Below are positions 1 through 8,090 of a stretch of 64,000 nt of DNA, in pieces. The stretch is from Synechococcus sp. MU1643. GTDB taxonomy: Bacteria; Cyanobacteriota; Cyanobacteriia; PCC-6307; Cyanobiaceae. Each line of letters opens with the position of its first letter. Positions within the stretch are counted from its first letter, which is position 1. The stretch is from assembly GCF_020514095.1 (NCBI RefSeq), contig NZ_VTKY01000007.1:1-64000 (forward strand). Direction: 5' to 3'. The position numbers and the translations under genes are program-made. The notes beneath the pieces are model-generated. The model worked only from the letters and a program-made list of their open reading frames with translations. It did not search any database and had not been told where the DNA came from.

Positions 1-2
1 CT

Positions 3-2603
3 GGTGTTGCAACGATCAACCTGGCCGATGACACCAACGGAAAGTCGGTAGTCACTACTGGTGCAGCCGCTGACGTGGTAACCATCTCTGCTTCTGACCT
101 TGGTGACAACATCACGACTGGTCTAGAGGCTGACACCATCAAGGCTTCCAACGGTCACTTGACGGTACTTGACACCATCTCTGCTGGTGGCGGTACTGAC
201 ATTCTTGAGTTGCTTACAGACGGAACAACTCTTGCTGATGCTGCATTTACTAACGTCACGAGCCTTGAGACGGTTACCTCTACAGCCGGCTCTCAAATTA
301 CCGCTTTGACACTGAGCACCCTTGCAGCTGCAGCTGGTGTTGAGACAGTTACCTTCAACGATGCAACAGCTGCCGATACCCTCACGGTTCAAGCAGGCTT
401 TACTAACAACCTCACTGTCAACCTCGACGCAGATACCAACGCCAACAAAATTGATGCCACTAACTACACGAAGGTGTTGACTGTGGTTGCAGAAGCAGAT
501 GAATTTGACACCACTGCTTCAACAGTTACCGGTGGTACTGGATCTACTGACAAGATCAAGTTTGCTGGTGGTGGTAACGCCATTGTTGCCGCTGATTTGG
601 CCAACGTTACTAACGTCGAAACCTTTGAAGCTACCGGTATTACCGCTGCATTCGGTCTGGCACTTAACAATGCTAATGCCACTTTTACCGATATCAGTAA
701 CTACCAAACCATTACGGTTGATGCTTCTTCTCTCACGACTGGTGTCGCAACGATCGATGCTTCAGCTGAGAATGATGCCAAAGTCGTAATTACAACTGGT
801 GCAGCTGCTGACGTTGTTACTGCATCAACATCAGCTCACATTGGTGACAACATCACTACTGGACTAGAGAACGACACTATTCATCTTTCTGCTGATGGTG
901 TTTTAACTTCCGCTGATACTATTGCTGCTGGTGGTGGTACCACTGACACAATTAGTATTTCGGCTGATTCTTCCATCGCTGATGCTGCATTTACCAACGT
1001 CACTGGAGTCGAAGTTCTTACGACGGCTACCGACATTGATTTCACAGCCCTGACATTGGGTGCCCATGCTATGGCTGCAGGCATCGATACAGTCACCTTC
1101 GTTGGCGATGGCACTAACACTTTGACGGTTGGATCTGGTTTTACCAACAACCTTGCAGTCAATCTGAGAGATGCCACTGTTAACGACAATGTTGACGCTT
1201 CTGGTTCTTCAGCTGCTATTGCTGTTGCAGCTAATTCAGATGATGTTGCTGCAACAGATACGATCAAAGGTGGTTCTGGCACCAGTGATTCGCTCACACT
1301 TACTGCTAATGACGGTACTTCTACCATCACATTGGTGACTGGTATTGAGACAATTACCGTCGCCTATGCAGCAAACAAGGACGCCACGATTGTTATGGGT
1401 GCCAATGACACCCAAATTGCATCCGGCAAGACTCTCACTGTTGATGCTTCTGCAATGACAGAGACTGATGAGATTCTTACTTTCACCGGTAACGCTGCAG
1501 AAACGGATGGCTTCTTGAACATCACTGGTTCAGCTGGTGCAGACGCTATTACAGGTGCTGGTGCAGCTGACACAATTACTGGTGGTGCAGGTGCCGACAC
1601 TATTACTTCTGGTGCAGGTGCTGACTCCATTGTTGGTGGTGCAGGTGCCGACTCCATCACAGCAGGTGCTGGAGCTGACACCCTGACAGGTGGAACCGAG
1701 GCTGATACCTTCGTCTACACCGCAGTCGCTCAGTCGAATTCTTCAGCTACTGACACCATCACTGACTTCACCAGTGGTGCTGACAAGTTGAATATCACCT
1801 TGGATTACAGCGGACTCGGCGCAGGTTCTCATGCAACAGTCAATGCAACTGTTGTTACTGCAGCTGCTGGTATCACTGCTGTGCAAGCATCTCTCTCTGC
1901 TGAGCGTGGTCAGTACATCCATGACACGACCAACAACAAGTTGTACGTCAATGTCAACGATGACAACCTGATCACCACACTTGATTATTCGATTGCTACC
2001 ACTACAGCTGCTGCTGATGGTGATATCAATTTCACTATCAGTGGTGGTGCTGGCAATGACACAATCACTGCAGGCGGTGGTGCAGACACGATTACAGGCG
2101 GTGCTGGTTCTGACAGCATTGTTGGTGGATCTGGTGCAGATACCTACATTCATGCTGGTACCGGAACTGGTGATGGCTTCGACTTGATTACTTTCGTTGC
2201 CGCCGATGACATCATCGACTTCACAACCAATAGTGCGTTGGTTAATGGAACAGCAGTGACTGCTTATGCAGAGGGAGCAAAGGGTAACCTTGGTGCTACT
2301 ACGGCCTTCCAAGTCTTCTCCGACGACATTATTGTTGCTAACTCTCTTGTCGGTCCTACAGCAGCTGAGATTGAAACCTATCTGGCTGCTACAGAGGTCT
2401 TCAACAATGGTGCTACCAACGATTCGGTTTACATCGCCGCTGACAATGGTACTGACACCTTCATCTTCCTCGTTACTGAAGGAGCTGATGGTACCAACAA
2501 GCAGTTTGACGCTGCTGATGATTCCAGTATCGCCATGATGCGTCTTGTTGGAGTTGACGATGCTACAGGTCTGTCAGCCGCCAACTTTGCTGACTTCACC
2601 TGA
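3..2603 (+). CDS. RTX-type calcium-binding repeat surface protein, 5' end outside window
   Basis: The reading frame is open from the first bases, so the start lies to the left; at least 866 residues are present. The protein is rich in Thr, Ala, Asp and Gly, contains almost no Lys or Arg and no Cys, which is typical of a secreted acidic protein. The N-terminal part repeats with a period of about 246 residues. Two blocks of glycine/aspartate nonapeptides (GGAGADTIT type) at 1527-1712 and 2040-2147 are hemolysin-type calcium-binding repeats, and the last 150 residues resemble the uncleaved C-terminal region used by type I secretion. Established knowledge: marine Synechococcus SwmA and SwmB are large repeat-rich surface proteins needed for swimming. 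Whether this is a SwmA-like protein is inference; an adhesin or S-layer protein is equally possible. A strong terminator follows. Confidence 0.85.
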   Translation, partial: GVATINLADDTNGKSVVTTGAAADVVTISASDLGDNITTGLEADTIKASNGHLTVLDTISAGGGTDILELLTDGTTLADAAFTNVTSLETVTSTAGSQITALTLSTLAAAAGVETVTFNDATAADTLTVQAGFTNNLTVNLDADTNANKIDATNYTKVLTVVAEADEFDTTASTVTGGTGSTDKIKFAGGGNAIVAADLANVTNVETFEATGITAAFGLALNNANATFTDISNYQTITVDASSLTTGVATIDASAENDAKVVITTGAAADVVTASTSAHIGDNITTGLENDTIHLSADGVLTSADTIAAGGGTTDTISISADSSIADAAFTNVTGVEVLTTATDIDFTALTLGAHAMAAGIDTVTFVGDGTNTLTVGSGFTNNLAVNLRDATVNDNVDASGSSAAIAVAANSDDVAATDTIKGGSGTSDSLTLTANDGTSTITLVTGIETITVAYAANKDATIVMGANDTQIASGKTLTVDASAMTETDEILTFTGNAAETDGFLNITGSAGADAITGAGAADTITGGAGADTITSGAGADSIVGGAGADSITAGAGADTLTGGTEADTFVYTAVAQSNSSATDTITDFTSGADKLNITLDYSGLGAGSHATVNATVVTAAAGITAVQASLSAERGQYIHDTTNNKLYVNVNDDNLITTLDYSIATTTAAADGDINFTISGGAGNDTITAGGGADTITGGAGSDSIVGGSGADTYIHAGTGTGDGFDLITFVAADDIIDFTTNSALVNGTAVTAYAEGAKGNLGATTAFQVFSDDIIVANSLVGPTAAEIETYLAATEVFNNGATNDSVYIAADNGTDTFIFLVTEGADGTNKQFDAADDSSIAMMRLVGVDDATGLSAANFADFT
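57..1530 (+). repeat. Two diverged tandem copies of a ~246-residue repeat
   Basis: Copy 1 begins at 57 and copy 2 at 795, a spacing of 738 bases. Both begin with TTGAAADVV, followed by DNITTGLE, then an AGGGT turn, the segment DAAFTNVT and the segment GFTNNL-VNL. The copies are diverged at the nucleotide level. The bases before 57 encode the same motif that precedes copy 2, so more copies probably lie to the left. Confidence 0.75.
1527..1712 (+). repeat. RTX nonapeptide block 1
   Basis: About six GG-x-G-x-D-x type nonapeptides in a row (GSAGADAIT, GGAGADTIT, GGAGADSIV and similar) form a calcium-binding parallel beta-roll. It is followed by a spacer containing TDTITDFTSGADKL, a signature that commonly follows RTX rolls. 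Confidence 0.85.
2040..2147 (+). repeat. RTX nonapeptide block 2
   Basis: A second, shorter run of four nonapeptides (GGAGNDTIT, GGGADTIT, GGAGSDSIV, GGSGADTY) ends about 150 residues before the stop codon, the usual distance for the last RTX block ahead of a C-terminal secretion region. Confidence 0.85.
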
Positions 2604-2621
2604 TCTGTCTTCCATATATTT

Positions 2622-2647
2622 CCCCTCCGAAAGGAGGGGTTTTTTTT
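2622..2647 (+). terminator. Intrinsic terminator of the RTX gene
   Basis: A perfect 7-bp stem (CCCCTCC/GGAGGGG) with a GAAA tetraloop is followed by eight T. It lies 18 bases after the stop codon of the RTX protein. Confidence 0.93.
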
Positions 2648-2665
2648 GTCTAATTCTTTTTTGCT

Positions 2666-3901
2666 ATGAATATTCTCTTTGTTCACCAAAACTTCCCTGC
2701 ACAATTCAAGTTCCTAGCTCCTGAATTGGTCCGGCAAGGGCATAAGGTATATGCTCTTACCCTTCGTGAAGGCCTTGAAAATAGCTTTATGGGAGTCAAG
2801 GTAATTTCCTATCAACCCTTAAGTGGTAGTTCAAAAAGTATTCATCCTTGGATATCTGATTTTGAGACCAAGGTCATTAGAGCAGAATCGTGCTTACGTT
2901 CTGCTCTTGACCTCAAGGAAGCTGGTTTTACACCCGATTTAATTATTGCTCACCATGGATGGGGAGAACCTCTTTTTCTCAAGGAAGTTTGGCCTTCTGT
3001 AAAACTTGCTCTTTATTGCGAGTTTTTTTATAATACTTTTGGCTTCGATTTTGGTTTTGATAATGAGTTTCCAAATAATTCAATTGATGATATCTGCCGA
3101 TTGCGACTAAAAAATCTTAATAATTTTATGCATTTTGAAGTAGCAGATGCTGGTATATCTCCTACTAAATTCCAAGCATCTACTTTTCCTGCCCCTTTCC
3201 GTTCTAAGATATCTGTCGTTCATGATGGTATAGATACTGCTCGTATTTCCCCCAATCAAAATATCCAATTAACTCTCAATAATAATCTTGTTCTCACCAG
3301 AAAGGACGAAGTTATCACTTTTGTCAATCGTAATCTTGAGCCCTATCGTGGTTATCATATCTTTATGCGCTCCTTGCCACGTATTTTGCGCGAACGTCCT
3401 TCAGCACGTGTTCTTATCGTTGGTGGTGATGATGTTAGTTATGGTCGCAAACCTGTTGCTGGTCAATCTTGGAAAACCATCTTTATAAATGAAGTTCGCC
3501 CTTCAATTCCTGAGCAAGACTGGCTGCGTGTTCACTTTCTTGGCTCAATTCCCTACCAGCATTTTATTGGCCTTTTACAACTGTCCTCTGTCCATATTTA
3601 TCTTACATATCCGTTCGTATTGTCTTGGAGTCTCCTTGAGGCAATGAGTGCCGGTTGTTCAATCGTTGGGAGTAATACTGATCCCGTCAAAGAAGTCATA
3701 ATGCATAACTATAATGGCTTGCTCGTCGACTTCTTTGACAGCGATGCACTTGCTTCTGAAGTATGCTACTTATTAGAAAATCCGATTAAAAGAAAGGAGC
3801 TTTCAACGAATGCTCGAAATTTCGCTATTGAACACTTTGATGTTAAGAGCAAATGTTTGCCTGAACAAATTGACTGGGTTAATCAGCTGTTAGACAGTTA
3901 G
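2666..3901 (+). CDS. Glycosyltransferase family 4-type, GT-B fold
   Basis: This 411-residue protein begins MNILFVHQNFPAQF, a start found in group 1 glycosyltransferases that scan for a nucleotide-sugar donor. The C-terminal half has the expected donor-binding region, with VNRNLEPYRGYHIFMRSLP (about residues 221-240) and SWSLLEAMSAGCSIVGSN (around residue 320) in the place of the E-x7-E motif. No signal peptide or membrane segment is seen, so it should act on the cytoplasmic face. It lies just after the RTX terminator and is AT-rich like the rest of the island. The acceptor is unknown; glycosylation of the RTX protein or assembly of the exported glycan are both plausible. Confidence 0.85.
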   Translation: MNILFVHQNFPAQFKFLAPELVRQGHKVYALTLREGLENSFMGVKVISYQPLSGSSKSIHPWISDFETKVIRAESCLRSALDLKEAGFTPDLIIAHHGWGEPLFLKEVWPSVKLALYCEFFYNTFGFDFGFDNEFPNNSIDDICRLRLKNLNNFMHFEVADAGISPTKFQASTFPAPFRSKISVVHDGIDTARISPNQNIQLTLNNNLVLTRKDEVITFVNRNLEPYRGYHIFMRSLPRILRERPSARVLIVGGDDVSYGRKPVAGQSWKTIFINEVRPSIPEQDWLRVHFLGSIPYQHFIGLLQLSSVHIYLTYPFVLSWSLLEAMSAGCSIVGSNTDPVKEVIMHNYNGLLVDFFDSDALASEVCYLLENPIKRKELSTNARNFAIEHFDVKSKCLPEQIDWVNQLLDS

Positions 3902-3940
3902 AGGTACTTGTTTTTATATATAATTTCCTAGATGAGAATG

Positions 3941-4129
3941 TCAATTGTTTTCTATTAATTGCTTTAGGGAGAGGGCATATGTTTTTTCAGCCGTTTTGTA
4001 TACAGCGATTTGCGCTTCAAGTCTCCTCAATTCGGCTTGAACAAATTGCAGGCTGATTACATTCGCCTTTGCCTCTTCATTCATTTCTTCGGTGTTGTAT
4101 TCTTCTCCGTTAATGTTGACAATTGTCAT
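3941..4129 (-). CDS. Small acidic coiled-coil protein, DUF6447-like
   Basis: The 62-residue protein starts MTIVNINGEEYNTEEM and continues into a single long amphipathic helix (residues 17-60). Short proteins with this NINGxxY-then-helix layout are common in marine Synechococcus and in some cyanophages, and I associate it with DUF6447; that family name is from memory and unverified. It is transcribed toward the glycosyltransferase gene, 39 bases tail to tail. Role unknown. Confidence 0.6.
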   Translation of the reverse strand: MTIVNINGEEYNTEEMNEEAKANVISLQFVQAELRRLEAQIAVYKTAEKTYALSLKQLIENN

Positions 4130-4231
4130 GATTGATTTCTTTTTTTTATTATATATCAGTTCGCTGGCCGATCATGTCTTTTCTTTACTGCGTAATATAG
4201 TGCAACAATTCTTTTATTTTCAGATTACGCA

Positions 4232-5101
4232 TCAGCCGACTCTTTTCTTTAATATACTTTTCACTTTTCTTAGAATTCTATATGCTAACCCCTTTTTGTA
4301 TATGTTTAATACCTTTTCTTTTTCTTTTATTTGTTTAGTAAGTTCTGATGTATGTAAGTTTAGTTGTTCTTCTCTTTTTTTCTGCCCTTCGTTTCTTAGA
4401 TTTGCTATGGCTAATTTCTCTTTTGTTCTTCGTAGTTCATCAAGTAGGCACCCTTTAGCCTTCAGCACAGGTAATATCTCTATTAATTCATCATGCCATA
4501 TTGGTTTTTGAATTGTCTTTGTGGCTATTGCTAATCCATGTCCGTTGGTTATTTCAATACAGTGAAATTCCCCTTTAGATTTTATTTCCTCCCATAATTT
4601 CCATACTCCAAAATCCTTCTCTCTGACATTCCAGTCGTGAAACATCATCGTTCCTCCTTCTTTTAACTTACTCTTCCATTTGTTGTAATCATGACTTACC
4701 GCTTCATATGTATGTAGGCCGTCTATATGTACTATGTCAATAGTATTGTTCTCGAAATGTTCTGCGGCTTCGTCAAATGTTGATCGTATTAGCCTGCCCC
4801 GTGTCTTATGTCTTGAGTTAAAGTGCTCGTATACTCTTTCATATACTTCATTATTGTAGTATCCGGCTTGACTATCTCCCTCCCATGTGTCAATTGCATA
4901 TGTAAATGTGTTTGTAGCTAGCGTTTCAGCTGCTTCGCAAAAACTGAAAAAAGATACACCATAGTGTGTTCCCAATTCAACTATATATTCTGGCTTGAGC
5001 TTATCAATCAACCAATGCGCAATCGGTACATGTTCCCACCATGATGAGGGTGCATCATATCTAGGTATTAACTCTAAACTGCTTATATGCGCTTGATTCA
5101 T
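4232..5101 (-). CDS. Class I SAM-dependent methyltransferase with C-terminal coiled coil
   Basis: The 289-residue protein has motif I VELGTHYGVS (41-50), an acidic motif in the AIDTWEGD region, and VHIDGLHTYEAV (about 122-133), the pattern of Methyltransf_24-type enzymes often found in surface polysaccharide clusters. From about residue 215 to the end the sequence becomes a predicted coiled coil and closes with a strongly basic helix (RILRKVKSILKKRVG). Its start overlaps the wzt stop by 4 bp, so translation is probably coupled to the exporter. A role as a chain-capping methyltransferase is inference (see findings). Confidence 0.8.
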   Translation of the reverse strand: MNQAHISSLELIPRYDAPSSWWEHVPIAHWLIDKLKPEYIVELGTHYGVSFFSFCEAAETLATNTFTYAIDTWEGDSQAGYYNNEVYERVYEHFNSRHKTRGRLIRSTFDEAAEHFENNTIDIVHIDGLHTYEAVSHDYNKWKSKLKEGGTMMFHDWNVREKDFGVWKLWEEIKSKGEFHCIEITNGHGLAIATKTIQKPIWHDELIEILPVLKAKGCLLDELRRTKEKLAIANLRNEGQKKREEQLNLHTSELTKQIKEKEKVLNIYKKGLAYRILRKVKSILKKRVG

Positions 5102-6510
5102 AATTTCTCTACCTCAATAGAGTGCATTGGTACTCCAGCTTGTCCTGCTGCAATACTAGTACATCTTGACCTCAAAATTACGGCATCATTTACCCAATGC
5201 AGTATTTCATGGTTAATTTGATCTCCACTTGCCAATGCTGCAGTTATTGAATAATCTCCTCTGCTTAGCAACGGTAAGGTAAAAATAAACGTTGTTTTTA
5301 TTGTATCTCCTTTTGTGGCCTCTCCTATTTTTTTAGATGGTAGAGCACTCAATGTATTATCTCCTAATAGAGCTAAGCCTTTGCTATTTTTCAAGATAAA
5401 TCCTATGATTAGCTCTGTTATTTCTTCTTCTATTGCTGCTACTATAGTCAGTTCTACGACTTCTCCTCCTAATATTGTTTCTATCATGGTATTATCTTCC
5501 TCATTTTTTATTCTTGTACTTATTATCCTTGCCTTTCCCCCTCCATAGCTCTCTTTATTTGTAATATGTATTCCTATGGGTACAATATCAATAAAATTCG
5601 CATATTTGCTTGCATTTATTGCATGTTTTCTATAGTCGCTCCATTTCATTCTTTCAATATTATCTTCTCCCTTTTTATATTCTGGATTAGTGGAAACTCT
5701 CTTTGTTTTTCTATTATTTGTTTCCCCTTCATATATTGTTTTGTCGTTCTCCTCTTGATTTGTTCTTTGAAGTTGTTTTGTATACTCCTCCATGACTTCT
5801 TTTGGGGTTCCAAGTACTTGTTTTTCTCCATTTTGTAACAGTAATGCCTGATCGCATAAGCTCAATACTGCATTTGCATCATGGCTTACAAAGATTAGAG
5901 TTCCATTTTCCCTAAATCGTTCAATAAATCTCATGCATTTTTGAGTGAAGTATGCGTCTCCAACTGAAAGTGCCTCATCTATTATTAATATATCTGCATC
6001 GACATTAGTTATTATTGAAAATGCTAGTCGTACGACCATTCCACTTGAGTATGTCTTTGTTGGTTGGTCAACAAATTCACCAATTTCTGAAAATTCTACA
6101 ATCTGTTGTATTCTTGCTTCAATTTGTTTCTTGCTTAGCCCAAATAATGTTGCATTAAGGTATATATTCTCTCTTCCTGTAAATTCCGGATTAAATCCAC
6201 TCCCGAGTTCTAATAAAGCTGCGATCTTTCCATCTACTCTTACGCTACCTTTTGTAGGCTCCATTATATTGCAAATTATTTGCAGTAAAGTACTTTTGCC
6301 ACTCCCATTCTTTCCTATAATTGCCAATGCAGTTCCTTTTTTCAGATCTAGAGATATGTTATCTAGAGCATTTATTTCCTTGTAGTTATTCTTGTCTTCC
6401 TTAAGCATCTGCTTTATTCTTGCTATTCTGCTTTTATATATTCTAAAAGTCTTTCCCACGTTTTTTAGTTCTACTATTGATTTTTCCGGCCTTGGGTTGC
6501 CATCATTCAT
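5098..6510 (-). CDS. wzt: Polysaccharide ABC transporter ATP-binding protein with C-terminal substrate domain (Wzt type)
   Basis: The 470-residue protein has an N-terminal ATPase with Walker A GKNGSGKST (66-74), the short signature TYSSGMVVRLAFS and Walker B ADILIIDEALSVGDAYF. After a charged linker (about 245-290) comes a C-terminal beta-rich domain of roughly 170 residues, the position of the glycan-binding domain of O-antigen Wzt proteins that recognise a modified chain end. The length fits the long Wzt class rather than a bare ATPase. It overlaps wzm and the methyltransferase gene by 4 bp each. Which glycan is exported cannot be read from the sequence. Confidence 0.9.
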   Translation of the reverse strand: MNDGNPRPEKSIVELKNVGKTFRIYKSRIARIKQMLKEDKNNYKEINALDNISLDLKKGTALAIIGKNGSGKSTLLQIICNIMEPTKGSVRVDGKIAALLELGSGFNPEFTGRENIYLNATLFGLSKKQIEARIQQIVEFSEIGEFVDQPTKTYSSGMVVRLAFSIITNVDADILIIDEALSVGDAYFTQKCMRFIERFRENGTLIFVSHDANAVLSLCDQALLLQNGEKQVLGTPKEVMEEYTKQLQRTNQEENDKTIYEGETNNRKTKRVSTNPEYKKGEDNIERMKWSDYRKHAINASKYANFIDIVPIGIHITNKESYGGGKARIISTRIKNEEDNTMIETILGGEVVELTIVAAIEEEITELIIGFILKNSKGLALLGDNTLSALPSKKIGEATKGDTIKTTFIFTLPLLSRGDYSITAALASGDQINHEILHWVNDAVILRSRCTSIAAGQAGVPMHSIEVEKL

Positions 6511-7316
6511 AGTATATCGGCAAGTGTTTTTTGTGACTTTTTGAGAATCCTAAAGCAAATTTGACACCATAGTAATGAAACAAATATAGAAGTTATTAAG
6601 CCTCCAATTTTGGGTAACTCGCCTGCAATCAAGATGCTTCTTGTTCCCTCTATTGATGACACTAGTGGGTTTATCGCTGCTATCCATCTTATTTTTTCTG
6701 GCAACATTGAAGTCGGATAGAAAATTGGACTTAAAAACATAAGCATACTTACGGCTGCATTGATGACTTGACTTGTATCTTTTATTATTACACCAATCCA
6801 TGAAAGGATCCATGTCATTCCTAAGCATCCAATTATTAGTGGCAGCCAAACTATTGGTAACAATGCCGCTGTAAGTGGCGCTTTTCCATCCCATATGATT
6901 TTTGCCATTACCAATATTACTGCGCTTATTGCCCCATGTATACATGCGCTTCCTGTAATCATTCCCCCAAGCGTATGGATTGGAAATATTATTTTTTTTA
7001 CGAAGTTTGGGTTGCTCGTTATTAGTGTTGGTGATTTTGTTGCGCATTCCGCGAATATGTTAAAAACAATCAGTCCTGCGAACAAATTTAGTGCAAATGT
7101 TATCGGGGTTTCATCCCCTGTAGTAGTTCCTCCCCATCTAGCTTTGAATACTTGAGAGAATACTAAAGTATATACACTCAGCATCATTAGTGGATTAATA
7201 GCCGTCCACAAAATTCCAAGCATCGAACCCTTGTATCTGCCATTTATGTCTCTCAGTATGAGTTGCCTCAATAATGTCCTGTTCTTTAACATGTAACTCA
7301 AGAAGTCTTTTTTCAT
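6507..7316 (-). CDS. wzm: Polysaccharide ABC-2 transporter permease (Wzm type)
   Basis: The 269-residue protein has about six hydrophobic segments and the ABC-2 permease start motif LLRQLILRDINGRYKGSMLGILWT near residues 14-38, which precedes the first membrane helix in Wzm/TagG/KpsM proteins. The C-terminal segment around FLSPIFYPTSMLP is also typical. Together with the adjacent wzt it forms an inner-membrane exporter for a completed lipid-linked glycan. It overlaps cysE and wzt by 4 bp. Confidence 0.9.
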   Translation of the reverse strand: MKKDFLSYMLKNRTLLRQLILRDINGRYKGSMLGILWTAINPLMMLSVYTLVFSQVFKARWGGTTTGDETPITFALNLFAGLIVFNIFAECATKSPTLITSNPNFVKKIIFPIHTLGGMITGSACIHGAISAVILVMAKIIWDGKAPLTAALLPIVWLPLIIGCLGMTWILSWIGVIIKDTSQVINAAVSMLMFLSPIFYPTSMLPEKIRWIAAINPLVSSIEGTRSILIAGELPKIGGLITSIFVSLLWCQICFRILKKSQKTLADIL

Positions 7317-8080
7317 GTCTCTCCTTTCTCTTTTTCTTCCTCCATGTCGCCTAGTAATTCCAGTATTTCTCTGTCTTTAAGGTTTTGACTTTGGCCTCCT
7401 ATGACTTTTGTTGTTCCTTCCATATTTGTTGTCAATCCTTGAAGCCTTCTTAGGTTTCTTACATCATTTTCTAGTTCATCAATGCGTTGCATTAGGTTCC
7501 TAATTATTGCAGCTTCTGCGTCTGGCAGTGCTGAGTGTGCTAATGGATTTATGCGTGTCCCGCTTTGATGAATTACTCGACCTGGTATTCCTACCACTGT
7601 ACAATTAGCATCAACATTTTTTACTACTACTGATCCTGCGCCAATTCTGGTATTAGTCCCAATTGTTATTCCTCCTAATACTTTTGCTCCTGCACCTACA
7701 ACTACATTTTCTGCCAGGGTTGGGTGTCGTTTTCCGTGTTCTTTTCCAGTTCCTCCTAATGTTACGCCCTGATACAGCAAGCATCTTTCCCCTATCTCCG
7801 CTGTTTCGCCGATTACTACGCCCATACCGTGATCGATAAAAACGCTGTGACCAATATGGGCTCCCGGATGAATTTCTATTCCTGTAATGCTTCGACCCAC
7901 TTGGCTAAGTATGCGTGCCAATAGTTGAAGCGGCAGCCGGCTATTCCATAATCGGTGGCTCAGTCGATGTAGGCAGATGGCTTGAAAGCCCGGATAGCAA
8001 CATATGATTTCAAGCCAGCCCCGGGCAGCAGGATCACGGTCGCGGATGATTGCGAGGTCAGTACGTATATAATCAAACAT
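7313..8080 (-). CDS. cysE: Serine O-acetyltransferase
   Basis: CysE makes O-acetylserine from serine and acetyl-CoA for cysteine synthesis. The start MFDYIRTDLAIIRDRDP at 8080 matches cyanobacterial homologues; an upstream in-frame ATG at 8122 would run into the regulator gene. The protein (255 residues) shows the left-handed beta-helix hexapeptides with the catalytic loop HPGAHIGHSVFIDHGMG and GVTLGGTGKEHGKRHPT. The last 50 residues form a charged tail. The N-terminal half is GC-rich like the core genome, while the C-terminal half and everything downstream is AT-rich. The stop overlaps wzm by 4 bp, which ties a core cysteine gene to a glycan exporter. Confidence 0.9.
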   Translation of the reverse strand: MFDYIRTDLAIIRDRDPAARGWLEIICCYPGFQAICLHRLSHRLWNSRLPLQLLARILSQVGRSITGIEIHPGAHIGHSVFIDHGMGVVIGETAEIGERCLLYQGVTLGGTGKEHGKRHPTLAENVVVGAGAKVLGGITIGTNTRIGAGSVVVKNVDANCTVVGIPGRVIHQSGTRINPLAHSALPDAEAAIIRNLMQRIDELENDVRNLRRLQGLTTNMEGTTKVIGGQSQNLKDREILELLGDMEEEKEKGET

Positions 8081-8090
8081 CTTGGAGAAT

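Noticed and set aside
1527-2147. Possible CRISPR-like repeats
   Set aside because: The repeats are in-frame RTX nonapeptide codons, without constant spacers.
1743-2312. 189-codon minus-strand frame rich in Ser and Cys
   Set aside because: It is the antisense of the RTX repeat gene and low in complexity.
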